Source of the DNA: an uncultured Gammaproteobacteria bacterium
Lineage (GTDB): Bacteria; Pseudomonadota; Gammaproteobacteria; GCA-002705445; GCA-002716945
Length of the DNA stretch: 7,221 nt
Direction: 5' to 3'
NCBI GenBank assembly: GCA_913041865.1
Contig: CAJWIW010000047.1
Coordinates: forward strand, 1-7,221
Position numbers and translations under genes: made by a program. Positions 1-6,621 of the stretch are shown here, one piece after another. The notes beneath the pieces were generated by a model that did not search any database, was not told the DNA's origin, and was given only the letters and a program-made list of their open reading frames with translations. Numbering within the stretch: the stretch's first letter is position 1; each line of letters opens with the position of its first letter.

Positions 1-1148
1 ATTTGCATACCTAAACAAATACCAAAGTACGGTATGCTATTCTCTCTAGCGTACTCTGCAGCTAAAATCTTTCCTTCAATACCTCTATTACCAAACCCGC
101 CCGGTACCAATATGCCATTCATCTTTCCCAAAGATTTAACCGAAGATTTTTTTATACTCTCAGAGTCTATGTATTCAATATTAACTTTGAGCATATTAAT
201 AATTCCGGCGTGATATAGTGCTTCATTGAGAGATTTATAAGAATCTTCCAGATCAACATATTTTCCTATCATAGCAATTTTAACACTTTTACGACATTTC
301 TTTACCTTTTGTTTATATTCAGTCCATGGTTTTATGTTCGACTTATTTTTTTTAAGGTTCATTTTCCTTATAATGAAATCATCCATCTTTTGATTTTTAA
401 GCATAATTGGAATATCGTAAATGGAGGATGCATCCTCTGCAGAGAACACAGCGTTCTTAGAAACATTTGTAAATAGTGCTATTTTCTTTTTAATTGACTC
501 ATCAATAAAGTTACTTGATCTACATAAAAGTATGTCTGGTTGTATTCCAATAGATCTCAACTCCTTTACTGAATGTTGCGTTGGTTTTGTTTTGATTTCT
601 TTTGTAACCGCTATATAAGGCAGTAATGTTAAATGAATAAATAAAGAATTTGTAGATCCCAGCTCTAAACCAAATTGTCTTATTGACTCTAAAAAAGGAA
701 GTGATTCTATATCACCAACTGTCCCTCCTACTTCAACAAATGCAATATCAGATTTCTTTGCTCCAACTATGATAAGCTTCTTAATTTCGTCTGTTATATG
801 TGGTACTACCTGCACCGTACTTCCTAAGTAATCACCTTTCCTCTCTTTATTTATAACGTTTGAGTAAACTCTACCAGCAGTCACGTTGCTGTCTTGAGAC
901 ATTTCAATATCAACAAAACGTTCATAATGACCTAAGTCAAGATCGGTCTCTGCGCCATCTCTAGTGACGAATACTTCGCCATGCTGAATCGGACTCATTG
1001 TTCCAGGGTCCAGGTTGATATATGGGTCCAGTTTTTGGAGAGAAACATTGAAACCACGGAGTTTGAATAAGGATGCAAGGGAGGCAGATGCAATACCCTT
1101 TCCAAGGGATGATACTACACCACCTGTGATAAATACATATCTTGTCAT
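1..1148 (-). CDS. pyrG: CTP synthase (glutamine-hydrolysing), 3' part outside the window
   Basis: This enzyme makes CTP from UTP, ATP and glutamine-derived ammonia, the last step of de novo pyrimidine nucleotide synthesis in the cytoplasm. I translated the open frame by hand: 382 uninterrupted codons from ATG at 1148-1146 to the window edge. The synthetase domain (about residues 1-270) begins MTRYVFITGG and carries the nucleotide-binding VSSLGKG (12-18, K17), the DPYINLDPGTMSPIQHGE stretch (41-58), DGAETDLDLGHYERF with Mg ligand D71, and VEVGGTVGDIES with E139. After a lysine-rich linker comes the class I glutamine amidotransferase domain (from about 285), with KIAMIGKYV, the oxyanion-loop VPGGFG (348-353) and GICLGMQ, whose C378 is the nucleophile (C379 in E. 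coli). The frame ends four residues after this cysteine, so the His-Glu part of the triad lies outside. The family is about 545 residues, so about 70% is present. It follows tilS by 69 bp. The start codon sits in the loop of a 7-bp inverted repeat and has only AGG immediately upstream as a ribosome-binding hint. The frame looks intact and functional. Confidence 0.98.
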   Translation of the reverse strand, partial: MTRYVFITGGVVSSLGKGIASASLASLFKLRGFNVSLQKLDPYINLDPGTMSPIQHGEVFVTRDGAETDLDLGHYERFVDIEMSQDSNVTAGRVYSNVINKERKGDYLGSTVQVVPHITDEIKKLIIVGAKKSDIAFVEVGGTVGDIESLPFLESIRQFGLELGSTNSLFIHLTLLPYIAVTKEIKTKPTQHSVKELRSIGIQPDILLCRSSNFIDESIKKKIALFTNVSKNAVFSAEDASSIYDIPIMLKNQKMDDFIIRKMNLKKNKSNIKPWTEYKQKVKKCRKSVKIAMIGKYVDLEDSYKSLNEALYHAGIINMLKVNIEYIDSESIKKSSVKSLGKMNGILVPGGFGNRGIEGKILAAEYARENSIPYFGICLGMQ

Positions 1149-1159
1149 ACCTACAAGAT
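1139..1159 (-). promoter_or_regulatory. Inverted repeat enclosing the pyrG start codon (possible translation-control hairpin)
   Basis: On the transcribed strand, AUCUUGU and ACAAGAU form a perfect 7-bp inverted repeat around a 7-base loop, AGGUAUG. The loop contains the only Shine-Dalgarno-like bases (AGG) and the whole AUG start codon of pyrG. The 3' arm is also codons 2-4 (Thr-Arg-Tyr, first bases). Only two of the seven pairs are G-C, so stability would be modest. The repeat is seen directly; a regulatory role is inferred, and chance pairing in AT-rich DNA is a serious alternative. Confidence 0.35.
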
Positions 1160-1217
1160 GAGTATAGACGATATCTAGGTAGAAATATATATATTGTTTA
1201 AATTAAGATGGAACATA
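1149..1217 (-). other. tilS-pyrG intergenic spacer (69 bp)
   Basis: This is the longest non-coding gap in the window. It is very AT-rich, including an alternating AT stretch near 1186-1194. Read toward pyrG it holds a TATACT hexamer (1166-1161) that could be a -10 element, but no acceptable -35 lies 17 bases upstream. There is no GC-rich stem followed by a T-run, so I see no intrinsic terminator after tilS and pyrG is probably read through from the upstream genes. The pyrG-proximal end contributes the 5' arm of the inverted repeat around the start codon. Confidence 0.6.
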
Positions 1218-2180
1218 TTATGGCTTCTGAATAATAAGTTTAGTGCCATTTTTTGTAATTTTAACGTTATCAAATAAGAATAAAGGGTTAGAATCATTAT
1301 TTGTATTCATGATTTTCAAGATCTCGTTTATATGTCTTAGATTTAGATTAGTAGATGTTATTTTAAATATCCAATGATGTAGTAAAAGCACCTTGACCCC
1401 ATAATCCTCATGTATAATTTTATTTATTTCTAGGATGGTCTCATCATCAGATGTATAAGCTGTTGAGATTGACTCAATATAGCTTCCAAGGACGTCTGAT
1501 TGAATGCTAAGAATATCCAGGTTATTTAAAATAATTTTATCTAGTGACCCCCATTTTTTTTTAAGCTCTGGAATTATATTATGTCTGATGTAATTCCTAT
1601 CAAGCCTAGTATCGTAATTTGACTGATCTTCTATGTAACTTATCATATTCTTTTTACTATAATTTTGTAATTCATGTTTTGGTACTCTTAGTAAGGGTCT
1701 TGCTATAATTCTTTCATGCAATGTTGTGCACATATTCATTGAACTTAAACCTTTAATTCCTGAACCTCTAAGCATTCTTAAAAAAAATGTCTCAATCTGA
1801 TCATTGAGATGATGTGCAGTAAGAATAATCTCGCCAACATGTGAGTGCTTACGCAAAGTGTTATATCTTTGTATCCTACATTTCTCTTCAATATTAGATA
1901 AATTATCTATCTCGACATTATAGCTGGAATGTTTAATTGCATAATTCTTTGAAACGCGCAAGCAATGTTCTGATACCTCTGTAGAATTATCCTGTATATT
2001 ATGGTTAATATGTATAGTTCTTAAGTTAAATTTTTTAACTTTCTTTAATTCTACCATCGCATGTAATAGAACAGATGAATCTTCTCCGCCACTAAATGCT
2101 ACAATAAATTGATCATTTTTAAATGAACTAATTAATTTACTACAAGCATCTAAAATTAGATTAGGATTCGTATTCTCCAT
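1218..2180 (-). CDS. tilS: tRNA(Ile)-lysidine synthetase, short form without TilS_C domain
   Basis: TilS uses ATP and lysine to convert the wobble cytidine (C34) of the CAU-anticodon tRNA-Ile to lysidine, so that the tRNA reads AUA and is charged with isoleucine. Numbering from the ATG at 2180-2178 (320 residues): the N-type PP-loop ATPase motif SGGEDS is at 30-35, HINH at 57-60, the family motif AHHLNDQIET at 122-131 followed by a leucine-rich RGSG segment, RPLLRVP at 161-167, EDQSN at 184-188, and RNYIRHNIIP at 195-204. Residues from about 245 resemble the TilS substrate-binding domain. E. coli TilS is about 430 residues and has a further C-terminal domain; that domain is absent here, as in the short Aquifex-type enzyme. 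An in-frame TTG three codons upstream (2189-2187) would give 323 residues. I prefer ATG because it is the commoner start and has GAG four bases upstream and GAGAGAAG further up. Either start lies inside the end of accA (20- or 29-bp overlap), which implies translational coupling. A nine-A run encodes Lys207-209. The identification is firm; the exact start is not. Confidence 0.95.
   Translation of the reverse strand: MENTNPNLILDACSKLISSFKNDQFIVAFSGGEDSSVLLHAMVELKKVKKFNLRTIHINHNIQDNSTEVSEHCLRVSKNYAIKHSSYNVEIDNLSNIEEKCRIQRYNTLRKHSHVGEIILTAHHLNDQIETFFLRMLRGSGIKGLSSMNMCTTLHERIIARPLLRVPKHELQNYSKKNMISYIEDQSNYDTRLDRNYIRHNIIPELKKKWGSLDKIILNNLDILSIQSDVLGSYIESISTAYTSDDETILEINKIIHEDYGVKVLLLHHWIFKITSTNLNLRHINEILKIMNTNNDSNPLFLFDNVKITKNGTKLIIQKP
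1554..1562 (-). repeat. A9 homopolymer inside tilS
   Basis: Nine consecutive T on the plus strand give nine A in the tilS message, read as three lysine codons (AAA AAA AAA) just before TGG GGG. It is the longest mononucleotide run I found in the window. Gain of one A leads to TAA, and loss of one A leads to TAG, within about five codons, so slippage in either direction would end the protein at about 210-215 residues. The tract is certain; any slippage in the cell is unproven. Confidence 0.85.
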
Positions 2181-3123
2181 ATGACTCAAGCTTCTCTCTT
2201 CTTTTATTGATAATTTGTTCTATTGTTAATTGAGAGAGATCGTTAAACATATTTAAGATATTTATTTTTAATGATGAACTCATTGCAATGAGATCTCGAT
2301 GCGCACCACCTAATGGCTCGGGTATAATTAAATCAATTAATTTGAATTCCAATAGTTTTGACGATGTTATACAAAGTGCCTCTGCAGCTTGTGCAGCTTT
2401 TTTTGCATCCTTCCACAAAATTGATGCACATCCCTCTGGGCTTATTACAGAATATATACTATGTTCTAACATACATAGTTTATCTGCTATTCCTATTGCT
2501 AGTGCTCCTCCAGAACCTCCTTCGCCAATAATCACTGATATTATGGGAATTTTTAAGTTAGACATGATAGATAAATTTTCTGCAATAGCTTGACTTTGGT
2601 TCCTCGATTCAGCATCGATACCAGGATATGCTCCAGGAGTGTCAATGAAAGTTATTAGTGGTAATTTGAATTTTTCAGCTAACTTCATTATACGTAATGC
2701 TTTTCTATAACCTTCAGGTTTAGGCATACCGAAATTCCGACGAACCTTTTCTTTTGCATCTCTTCCTTTTTGATGACCAACAAACAGAAAAGTCAAACCG
2801 TCAATATCACCAATTCCAGCAATGATCGCCTTGTCATCACCAAACATCCTATCGCCATGTAATTCTGTAAAATTATCAAATATATTTGGGATATAATCTA
2901 GAGTATGTGGTCTAAGAGGATGTCGTGCTAGCTGAGATATTTGCCAATCAGTCAGATTGCTGAAGATTTTGTTTGTAAGATTCTCATGATCTTTTTGAAG
3001 CTTATCGATCGCACTATCACTTTTTGCAGTTTTTTCAGGATCATCGTTAATTTGCTGAATTTTGTTCTCAAGGTCAAGTAGTGGCTGCTCAAAATCTAAG
3101 TAATTAGGATTATATTCTTTCAT
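2161..3123 (-). CDS. accA: Acetyl-CoA carboxylase carboxyltransferase subunit alpha
   Basis: AccA and AccD form the alpha2-beta2 carboxyltransferase that moves CO2 from carboxybiotin on AccB to acetyl-CoA, giving malonyl-CoA for fatty acid synthesis in the cytoplasm. The 320-residue product matches the family length (319 in E. coli) and aligns with it end to end: NYLDFEQPLLDLENKI at the N-terminus, a charged probably coiled segment (about 30-55), WQISQLARHPLRPHTLDYI (60-78), GHQKGRDAKEKVRRNFGMPK (116-135), PEGYRKALRIMKLAE, FIDTPGAYPG (159-168), the glycine-rich IGEGGSGGALAIG (199-211) of the crotonase-like fold, SVISPEGCASILWK (225-238) and IIPEPLGGAHR (266-276). ATG at 3123-3121 is the natural start. 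It is 33 bp from the dnaE stop and has no visible Shine-Dalgarno, but a TATAAT hexamer lies 8 bases upstream. The stop codon overlaps the start of tilS. The lysine decarboxylase gene found between accA and tilS in E. coli is absent. No sign of damage. Confidence 0.98.
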   Translation of the reverse strand: MKEYNPNYLDFEQPLLDLENKIQQINDDPEKTAKSDSAIDKLQKDHENLTNKIFSNLTDWQISQLARHPLRPHTLDYIPNIFDNFTELHGDRMFGDDKAIIAGIGDIDGLTFLFVGHQKGRDAKEKVRRNFGMPKPEGYRKALRIMKLAEKFKLPLITFIDTPGAYPGIDAESRNQSQAIAENLSIMSNLKIPIISVIIGEGGSGGALAIGIADKLCMLEHSIYSVISPEGCASILWKDAKKAAQAAEALCITSSKLLEFKLIDLIIPEPLGGAHRDLIAMSSSLKINILNMFNDLSQLTIEQIINKRREKLESYGEYES

Positions 3124-3131
3124 TTTAAATA

Positions 3132-3137
3132 ATTATA
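3132..3137 (-). promoter_or_regulatory. Possible -10 hexamer (TATAAT) immediately upstream of accA
   Basis: In the 33-bp dnaE-accA gap the minus strand carries a perfect TATAAT eight bases before the accA ATG. A sigma-70 start site would then fall at or within a couple of bases of the ATG, giving a leaderless or nearly leaderless transcript, which fits the lack of a Shine-Dalgarno. No good -35 is seen at 16-18 bases (candidates resemble ATAGTT), and the upstream TG is one base out of place for an extended -10. TATAAT is common by chance in DNA this AT-rich, so confidence is low. Confidence 0.22.
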
Positions 3138-3156
3138 AACAAATTAGACAAAATAA

Positions 3157-6100
3157 CTATTGATATTTAACGATAATATTCTCACTTCCTAATAATTTTG
3201 TTAGATTATTTATTAACACACTCGTAGGATTTATGTGCCACTGCTCATCAAGTGATAATGGAACGATATGTTGTTTACTGATACATTTAATAATAAGTGG
3301 ACATTTACCATTTTTATGAGGTTCAAGGATACTCATTAATTTCTTTATCGTCTGATCATTTGTTTTATCTGATGTTATGAGAAGCTCTATTTTTTTCGAA
3401 TAGTTTTGTCTAGCAAAATCAATATCTACAACACTAGATGCTTTTATGCTTAAAGATCCATTATACTCATCGATTGATATATTACCTGTTACAAAAAGAA
3501 TCTCGTTTTCTTTTAACATATCTTTATACTTGTCGTAAACGTCAGGGTATATTATGACTTCAATAGCACCGCTTGAGTCATCTATCGATAGAATATTGAT
3601 AAATCTATCACTACCCACTCGCTGCGTTCTAGAGTTTACTATTACCCCAGAGAGTGAGACATATTCAGAATAATTTTCTTTTAAGCCTTCATTGATCTTA
3701 TTTAAATAAAAACCAATAGAATGAAAGCCCATCGATTTAATTTCAGATTCGTATTCAGCTATTGGATGACCTGATAAGTACAAGCCAAGAACTTTCTTTT
3801 CACTTTGAAGAACATCTAATCTATTTTCTCTAGTTAACTCAAATGTCTTTTCAGATAGTTTCACATCTTTTGCTACTGAGGATGATGTGTCAGATGCAAA
3901 CAATTCTGTTTGACCGATAGTCTTAGTTAACTGTTTTTTCTGTCCATATGTTAAAGCCTTATCAAGTACTCTCTTCAAAAATATCCTGTTTGAGTCAAAA
4001 AGGTCACATGATCCTGAAAATATTAAAGCATCCATTGCCGCAATATTTACAATAGAGTGAGATACCCTCTCGCAAAATTCGAAGATATTATTAAAAGGCC
4101 CATTTTGCTCTCTTTCACTGACAATATGTTTGACTGCATTTAATCCAACTCCTTTTATCGCACCAAGGCCAAACATGATTGCTTTTTCATTAATAGCTTC
4201 AAACTCATAATTAGATTTATTTATATCTGGCTTAATAACTTTAATGTTCATTTCATTTGCTGCCTTAATTAGAGATATAACTTTATCTGTATTGTCCATA
4301 TCAGATGACAAAGCCGATGCAAGAAATTCAGATGGATAGTATGTTTTTAATAGTGCAGTTTGGTAAGAAATATAAGCATATGCAACTGAATGAGATTTAT
4401 TAAAACCATACCCGGCAAATTTCTCCATTTTTGAAAATATTGATTCAGCAATATGACCGGGGATCTTTTTTTTACTAGCACCTGAAAGAAATTTCTGTCT
4501 CTGATTCTCCATCTCTTCTTTCTTTTTTTTACCCATTGCTCTTCTTAGTATATCTGCTTCACCTAATGTATAATTAGCTAAAGCTCGCGATATCTCCATT
4601 ACTTGCTCTTGGTATAAAATAAGACCATATGTAGGCGATAGAATTGGCTCAAGCAAAGGATGCTCATAGTTAATTTTCTTGCCATGCTTATTATTTATAA
4701 AATCATCAACCATATTTGTTCCTAATGGACCAGGTCTATACAAAGCTACAAGTGCAACAATATCATCGAAGCAGTCTGGTTTAAGTTGCCCCATATATCT
4801 CTTCATGCCAGATGATTCTAACTGAAATACACCTGATGTTAACTTCTTTTGCATCAACGAAAATACTTTGGAGTCAGTAGGAGAAATTGTTTCAATATCA
4901 ATATTAGCAATTTTTTTTGATCTTAGATTCTTGACCGTTTTGTCAATTATACTTAATGTTCTCAGTCCTAAAATATCAAATTTAACTAATCCTAATTTTT
5001 CAATGTCATCTTTATCGTATTGCGTGACAATCTCGCCACTCTCTTCCACCCTATATAGAGGGATATGATTATGAATTTCATTAGGAGATATAACTATGCC
5101 TGCTGCATGTTTACCAACATTACGAGGAAGGCCCTCGATTTTTTTTGATGTTTCAATAAGATTTCTTATCTCTTCGCTAGAGTCGTACTGATCCCTGAGT
5201 TCTTTATTCTGTTTAAGTGCGTCATTAATAGTGATACCTGGAGTAAAAGGTACTAACTTTGCAATTTTGTCTACAAAAGTATAACCCATACCTAACACTC
5301 GACCTACGTCCCTAATAACTGCTCTTGCTGCAAGAGAACCATAGACTATAATTTGTGAAACTTTGTTACTTCCATATTTTTCTGAGATGTGGTCAATAAC
5401 TTTCTGTCTATTCACCATACAAAAGTCAATATCAAAATCAGGCATAGAAATTCTATCAATGTTCAAAAATCTCTCAAATAATAGGTTATGAGGGAGCGGG
5501 TCTACAGATGTGATGCCAAGAGCATAAGCCACTAATGAGCCTGCTCCCGATCCTCTCCCTGGCCCAACTGGAATATCATTATTCTTTGCCCATGAAATGA
5601 ATTCATGAACAATAAGAAAATAGCTAGTAAACCCCATTTCTTTTATCACATCCATTTCGGTATTCAATCTATCAAAATATGCGCTATGCTTAGATTCATC
5701 AAGCATAGGTAATTTATCCTCTAATCCTTTTCGTACAACATTGTCAAAATGATCATCTATTTTTATTTCATCAGGAGCATCGAACTCAGGCATATGATAA
5801 GTATCAAGTTTAAGTTTTAAGTTACACCTTTTTATAACTTCACCGACATTAGATATAGCATCAGGCAAATCATGATAAAGATCCTTCATCTCATCTGGTG
5901 TTTTAAAATATTGATTTTCTGTATATTCATTTTGCTCTATACGATCATCGAGTTTAATTTTTTTGTTGATACATACCTTAACTTCATGAGATTCGAAGTC
6001 TTCCTTATTAACAAAAAGCACATTATTTGTAGCAATGATTGGCAATTGAATATCATTAGCTATATTCAGTGCTTTAATAATAACCAGTTTTTCCGAGATG

Positions 6101-6621
6101 TGGCTTGTTTTCTGTATATCTATATACATATTTTTCTTAAATAATTGGTGTAACAATTTGATGTGTTTTCGTATAAGCGCCTCTTCCACATGTAACAGGT
6201 TTTTACCTACAATCCCATTATATCCACCTGTACATAATATAAGTCCATTGCTGTAATGCTCTATTTCCTCAATAGATATTGATGGTAATCTGCTTGTAGT
6301 GTTTTTAACATGTATATCAGAAATGAGCTTTATTAAGTTTTTATATCCATTTTGATCTTTGCATAGAAGAGTAATGAAAGGTTGTTGATTATCATACTCA
6401 AAATTACTTATAGGAATCTGGCAACCTATGATTGGCTTAATTTTATTAGTGATACAAGCCTGATAAAATTTAATGGCATTAAATGTATTAAGGATATCAG
6501 TTATCGCTAATGATGTGATTCTATGTTTTTTAGCTTTTTTTATCAAAGTATCAATGGCAATAGTGCTGTCAGTAAGCGAATATGCTGTCCTCAATGACAA
6601 ATGTGTAAATAATTCTTTCAT
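3157..6621 (-). CDS. dnaE: DNA polymerase III subunit alpha (replicative polymerase)
   Basis: This is the catalytic C-family polymerase of the chromosomal replisome, working with the epsilon proofreader, the beta clamp and the tau clamp loader. Its 1154 residues are close to E. coli's 1160 and align throughout. Domains in order: PHP (about 1-270, starting FTHLSLRTAYSL, with key metal-site residues lost); palm with VGPGRGSGAGSLVAYALGI (352-370), PDFDIDF (394-400, catalytic D397 and D399) and GLVKFDILGLRTL (544-556, third catalytic D549); thumb between the palm segments; fingers with YRPGPLG (628-634), ILYQEQVMEI (668-677), RRAMGKKKK and KFAGYGFNKSHSVAYAY (734-750); helix-hairpin-helix region (GLGAIKGVG, 818-826); clamp-binding QTELF (904-908); GLYLSGHPI (946-954); OB fold (about 985-1070); and the tau-binding C-terminal region. 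Homology from the first residues supports ATG at 6621-6619, which shares ATGA with the rnhB stop, so translation is probably coupled. AGAG lies just upstream as a weak ribosome-binding site. Four A8 runs occur in the frame. The catalytic centre is intact, so it should be active. Confidence 0.99.
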   Translation of the reverse strand: MKELFTHLSLRTAYSLTDSTIAIDTLIKKAKKHRITSLAITDILNTFNAIKFYQACITNKIKPIIGCQIPISNFEYDNQQPFITLLCKDQNGYKNLIKLISDIHVKNTTSRLPSISIEEIEHYSNGLILCTGGYNGIVGKNLLHVEEALIRKHIKLLHQLFKKNMYIDIQKTSHISEKLVIIKALNIANDIQLPIIATNNVLFVNKEDFESHEVKVCINKKIKLDDRIEQNEYTENQYFKTPDEMKDLYHDLPDAISNVGEVIKRCNLKLKLDTYHMPEFDAPDEIKIDDHFDNVVRKGLEDKLPMLDESKHSAYFDRLNTEMDVIKEMGFTSYFLIVHEFISWAKNNDIPVGPGRGSGAGSLVAYALGITSVDPLPHNLLFERFLNIDRISMPDFDIDFCMVNRQKVIDHISEKYGSNKVSQIIVYGSLAARAVIRDVGRVLGMGYTFVDKIAKLVPFTPGITINDALKQNKELRDQYDSSEEIRNLIETSKKIEGLPRNVGKHAAGIVISPNEIHNHIPLYRVEESGEIVTQYDKDDIEKLGLVKFDILGLRTLSIIDKTVKNLRSKKIANIDIETISPTDSKVFSLMQKKLTSGVFQLESSGMKRYMGQLKPDCFDDIVALVALYRPGPLGTNMVDDFINNKHGKKINYEHPLLEPILSPTYGLILYQEQVMEISRALANYTLGEADILRRAMGKKKKEEMENQRQKFLSGASKKKIPGHIAESIFSKMEKFAGYGFNKSHSVAYAYISYQTALLKTYYPSEFLASALSSDMDNTDKVISLIKAANEMNIKVIKPDINKSNYEFEAINEKAIMFGLGAIKGVGLNAVKHIVSEREQNGPFNNIFEFCERVSHSIVNIAAMDALIFSGSCDLFDSNRIFLKRVLDKALTYGQKKQLTKTIGQTELFASDTSSSVAKDVKLSEKTFELTRENRLDVLQSEKKVLGLYLSGHPIAEYESEIKSMGFHSIGFYLNKINEGLKENYSEYVSLSGVIVNSRTQRVGSDRFINILSIDDSSGAIEVIIYPDVYDKYKDMLKENEILFVTGNISIDEYNGSLSIKASSVVDIDFARQNYSKKIELLITSDKTNDQTIKKLMSILEPHKNGKCPLIIKCISKQHIVPLSLDEQWHINPTSVLINNLTKLLGSENIIVKYQ

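Noticed and set aside
421..618. Plus-strand open frame of 65 codons
   Set aside because: Lies wholly antisense to the well-conserved pyrG frame; no recognisable protein and no ribosome-binding signal.
1161..1189. Possible sigma-70 promoter for pyrG (TATACT as -10)
   Set aside because: The sequence at the -35 position (TATATT) matches the consensus poorly, and a start here would lie almost on the start codon; not enough to call.
2288..2593. Plus-strand open frame of 101 codons opposite accA
   Set aside because: It is the mirror of conserved AccA codons (glycine and serine-rich region) and has no features of a real gene.
3160..3180. Weak ATATT/AATAT stem near the end of dnaE considered as a terminator
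   Set aside because: Only five A-T pairs, inside the coding region and with no following U-run.
4868..5068. Plus-strand open frame of 66 codons opposite dnaE
   Set aside because: Antisense shadow of the conserved DnaE palm region.
5872..6144. Plus-strand open frame of 90 codons with a hydrophobic, membrane-like composition
   Set aside because: Antisense to the DnaE PHP domain; hydrophobic Ile/Phe/Leu content is what the complement of Lys/Asn/Glu-rich coding DNA gives.
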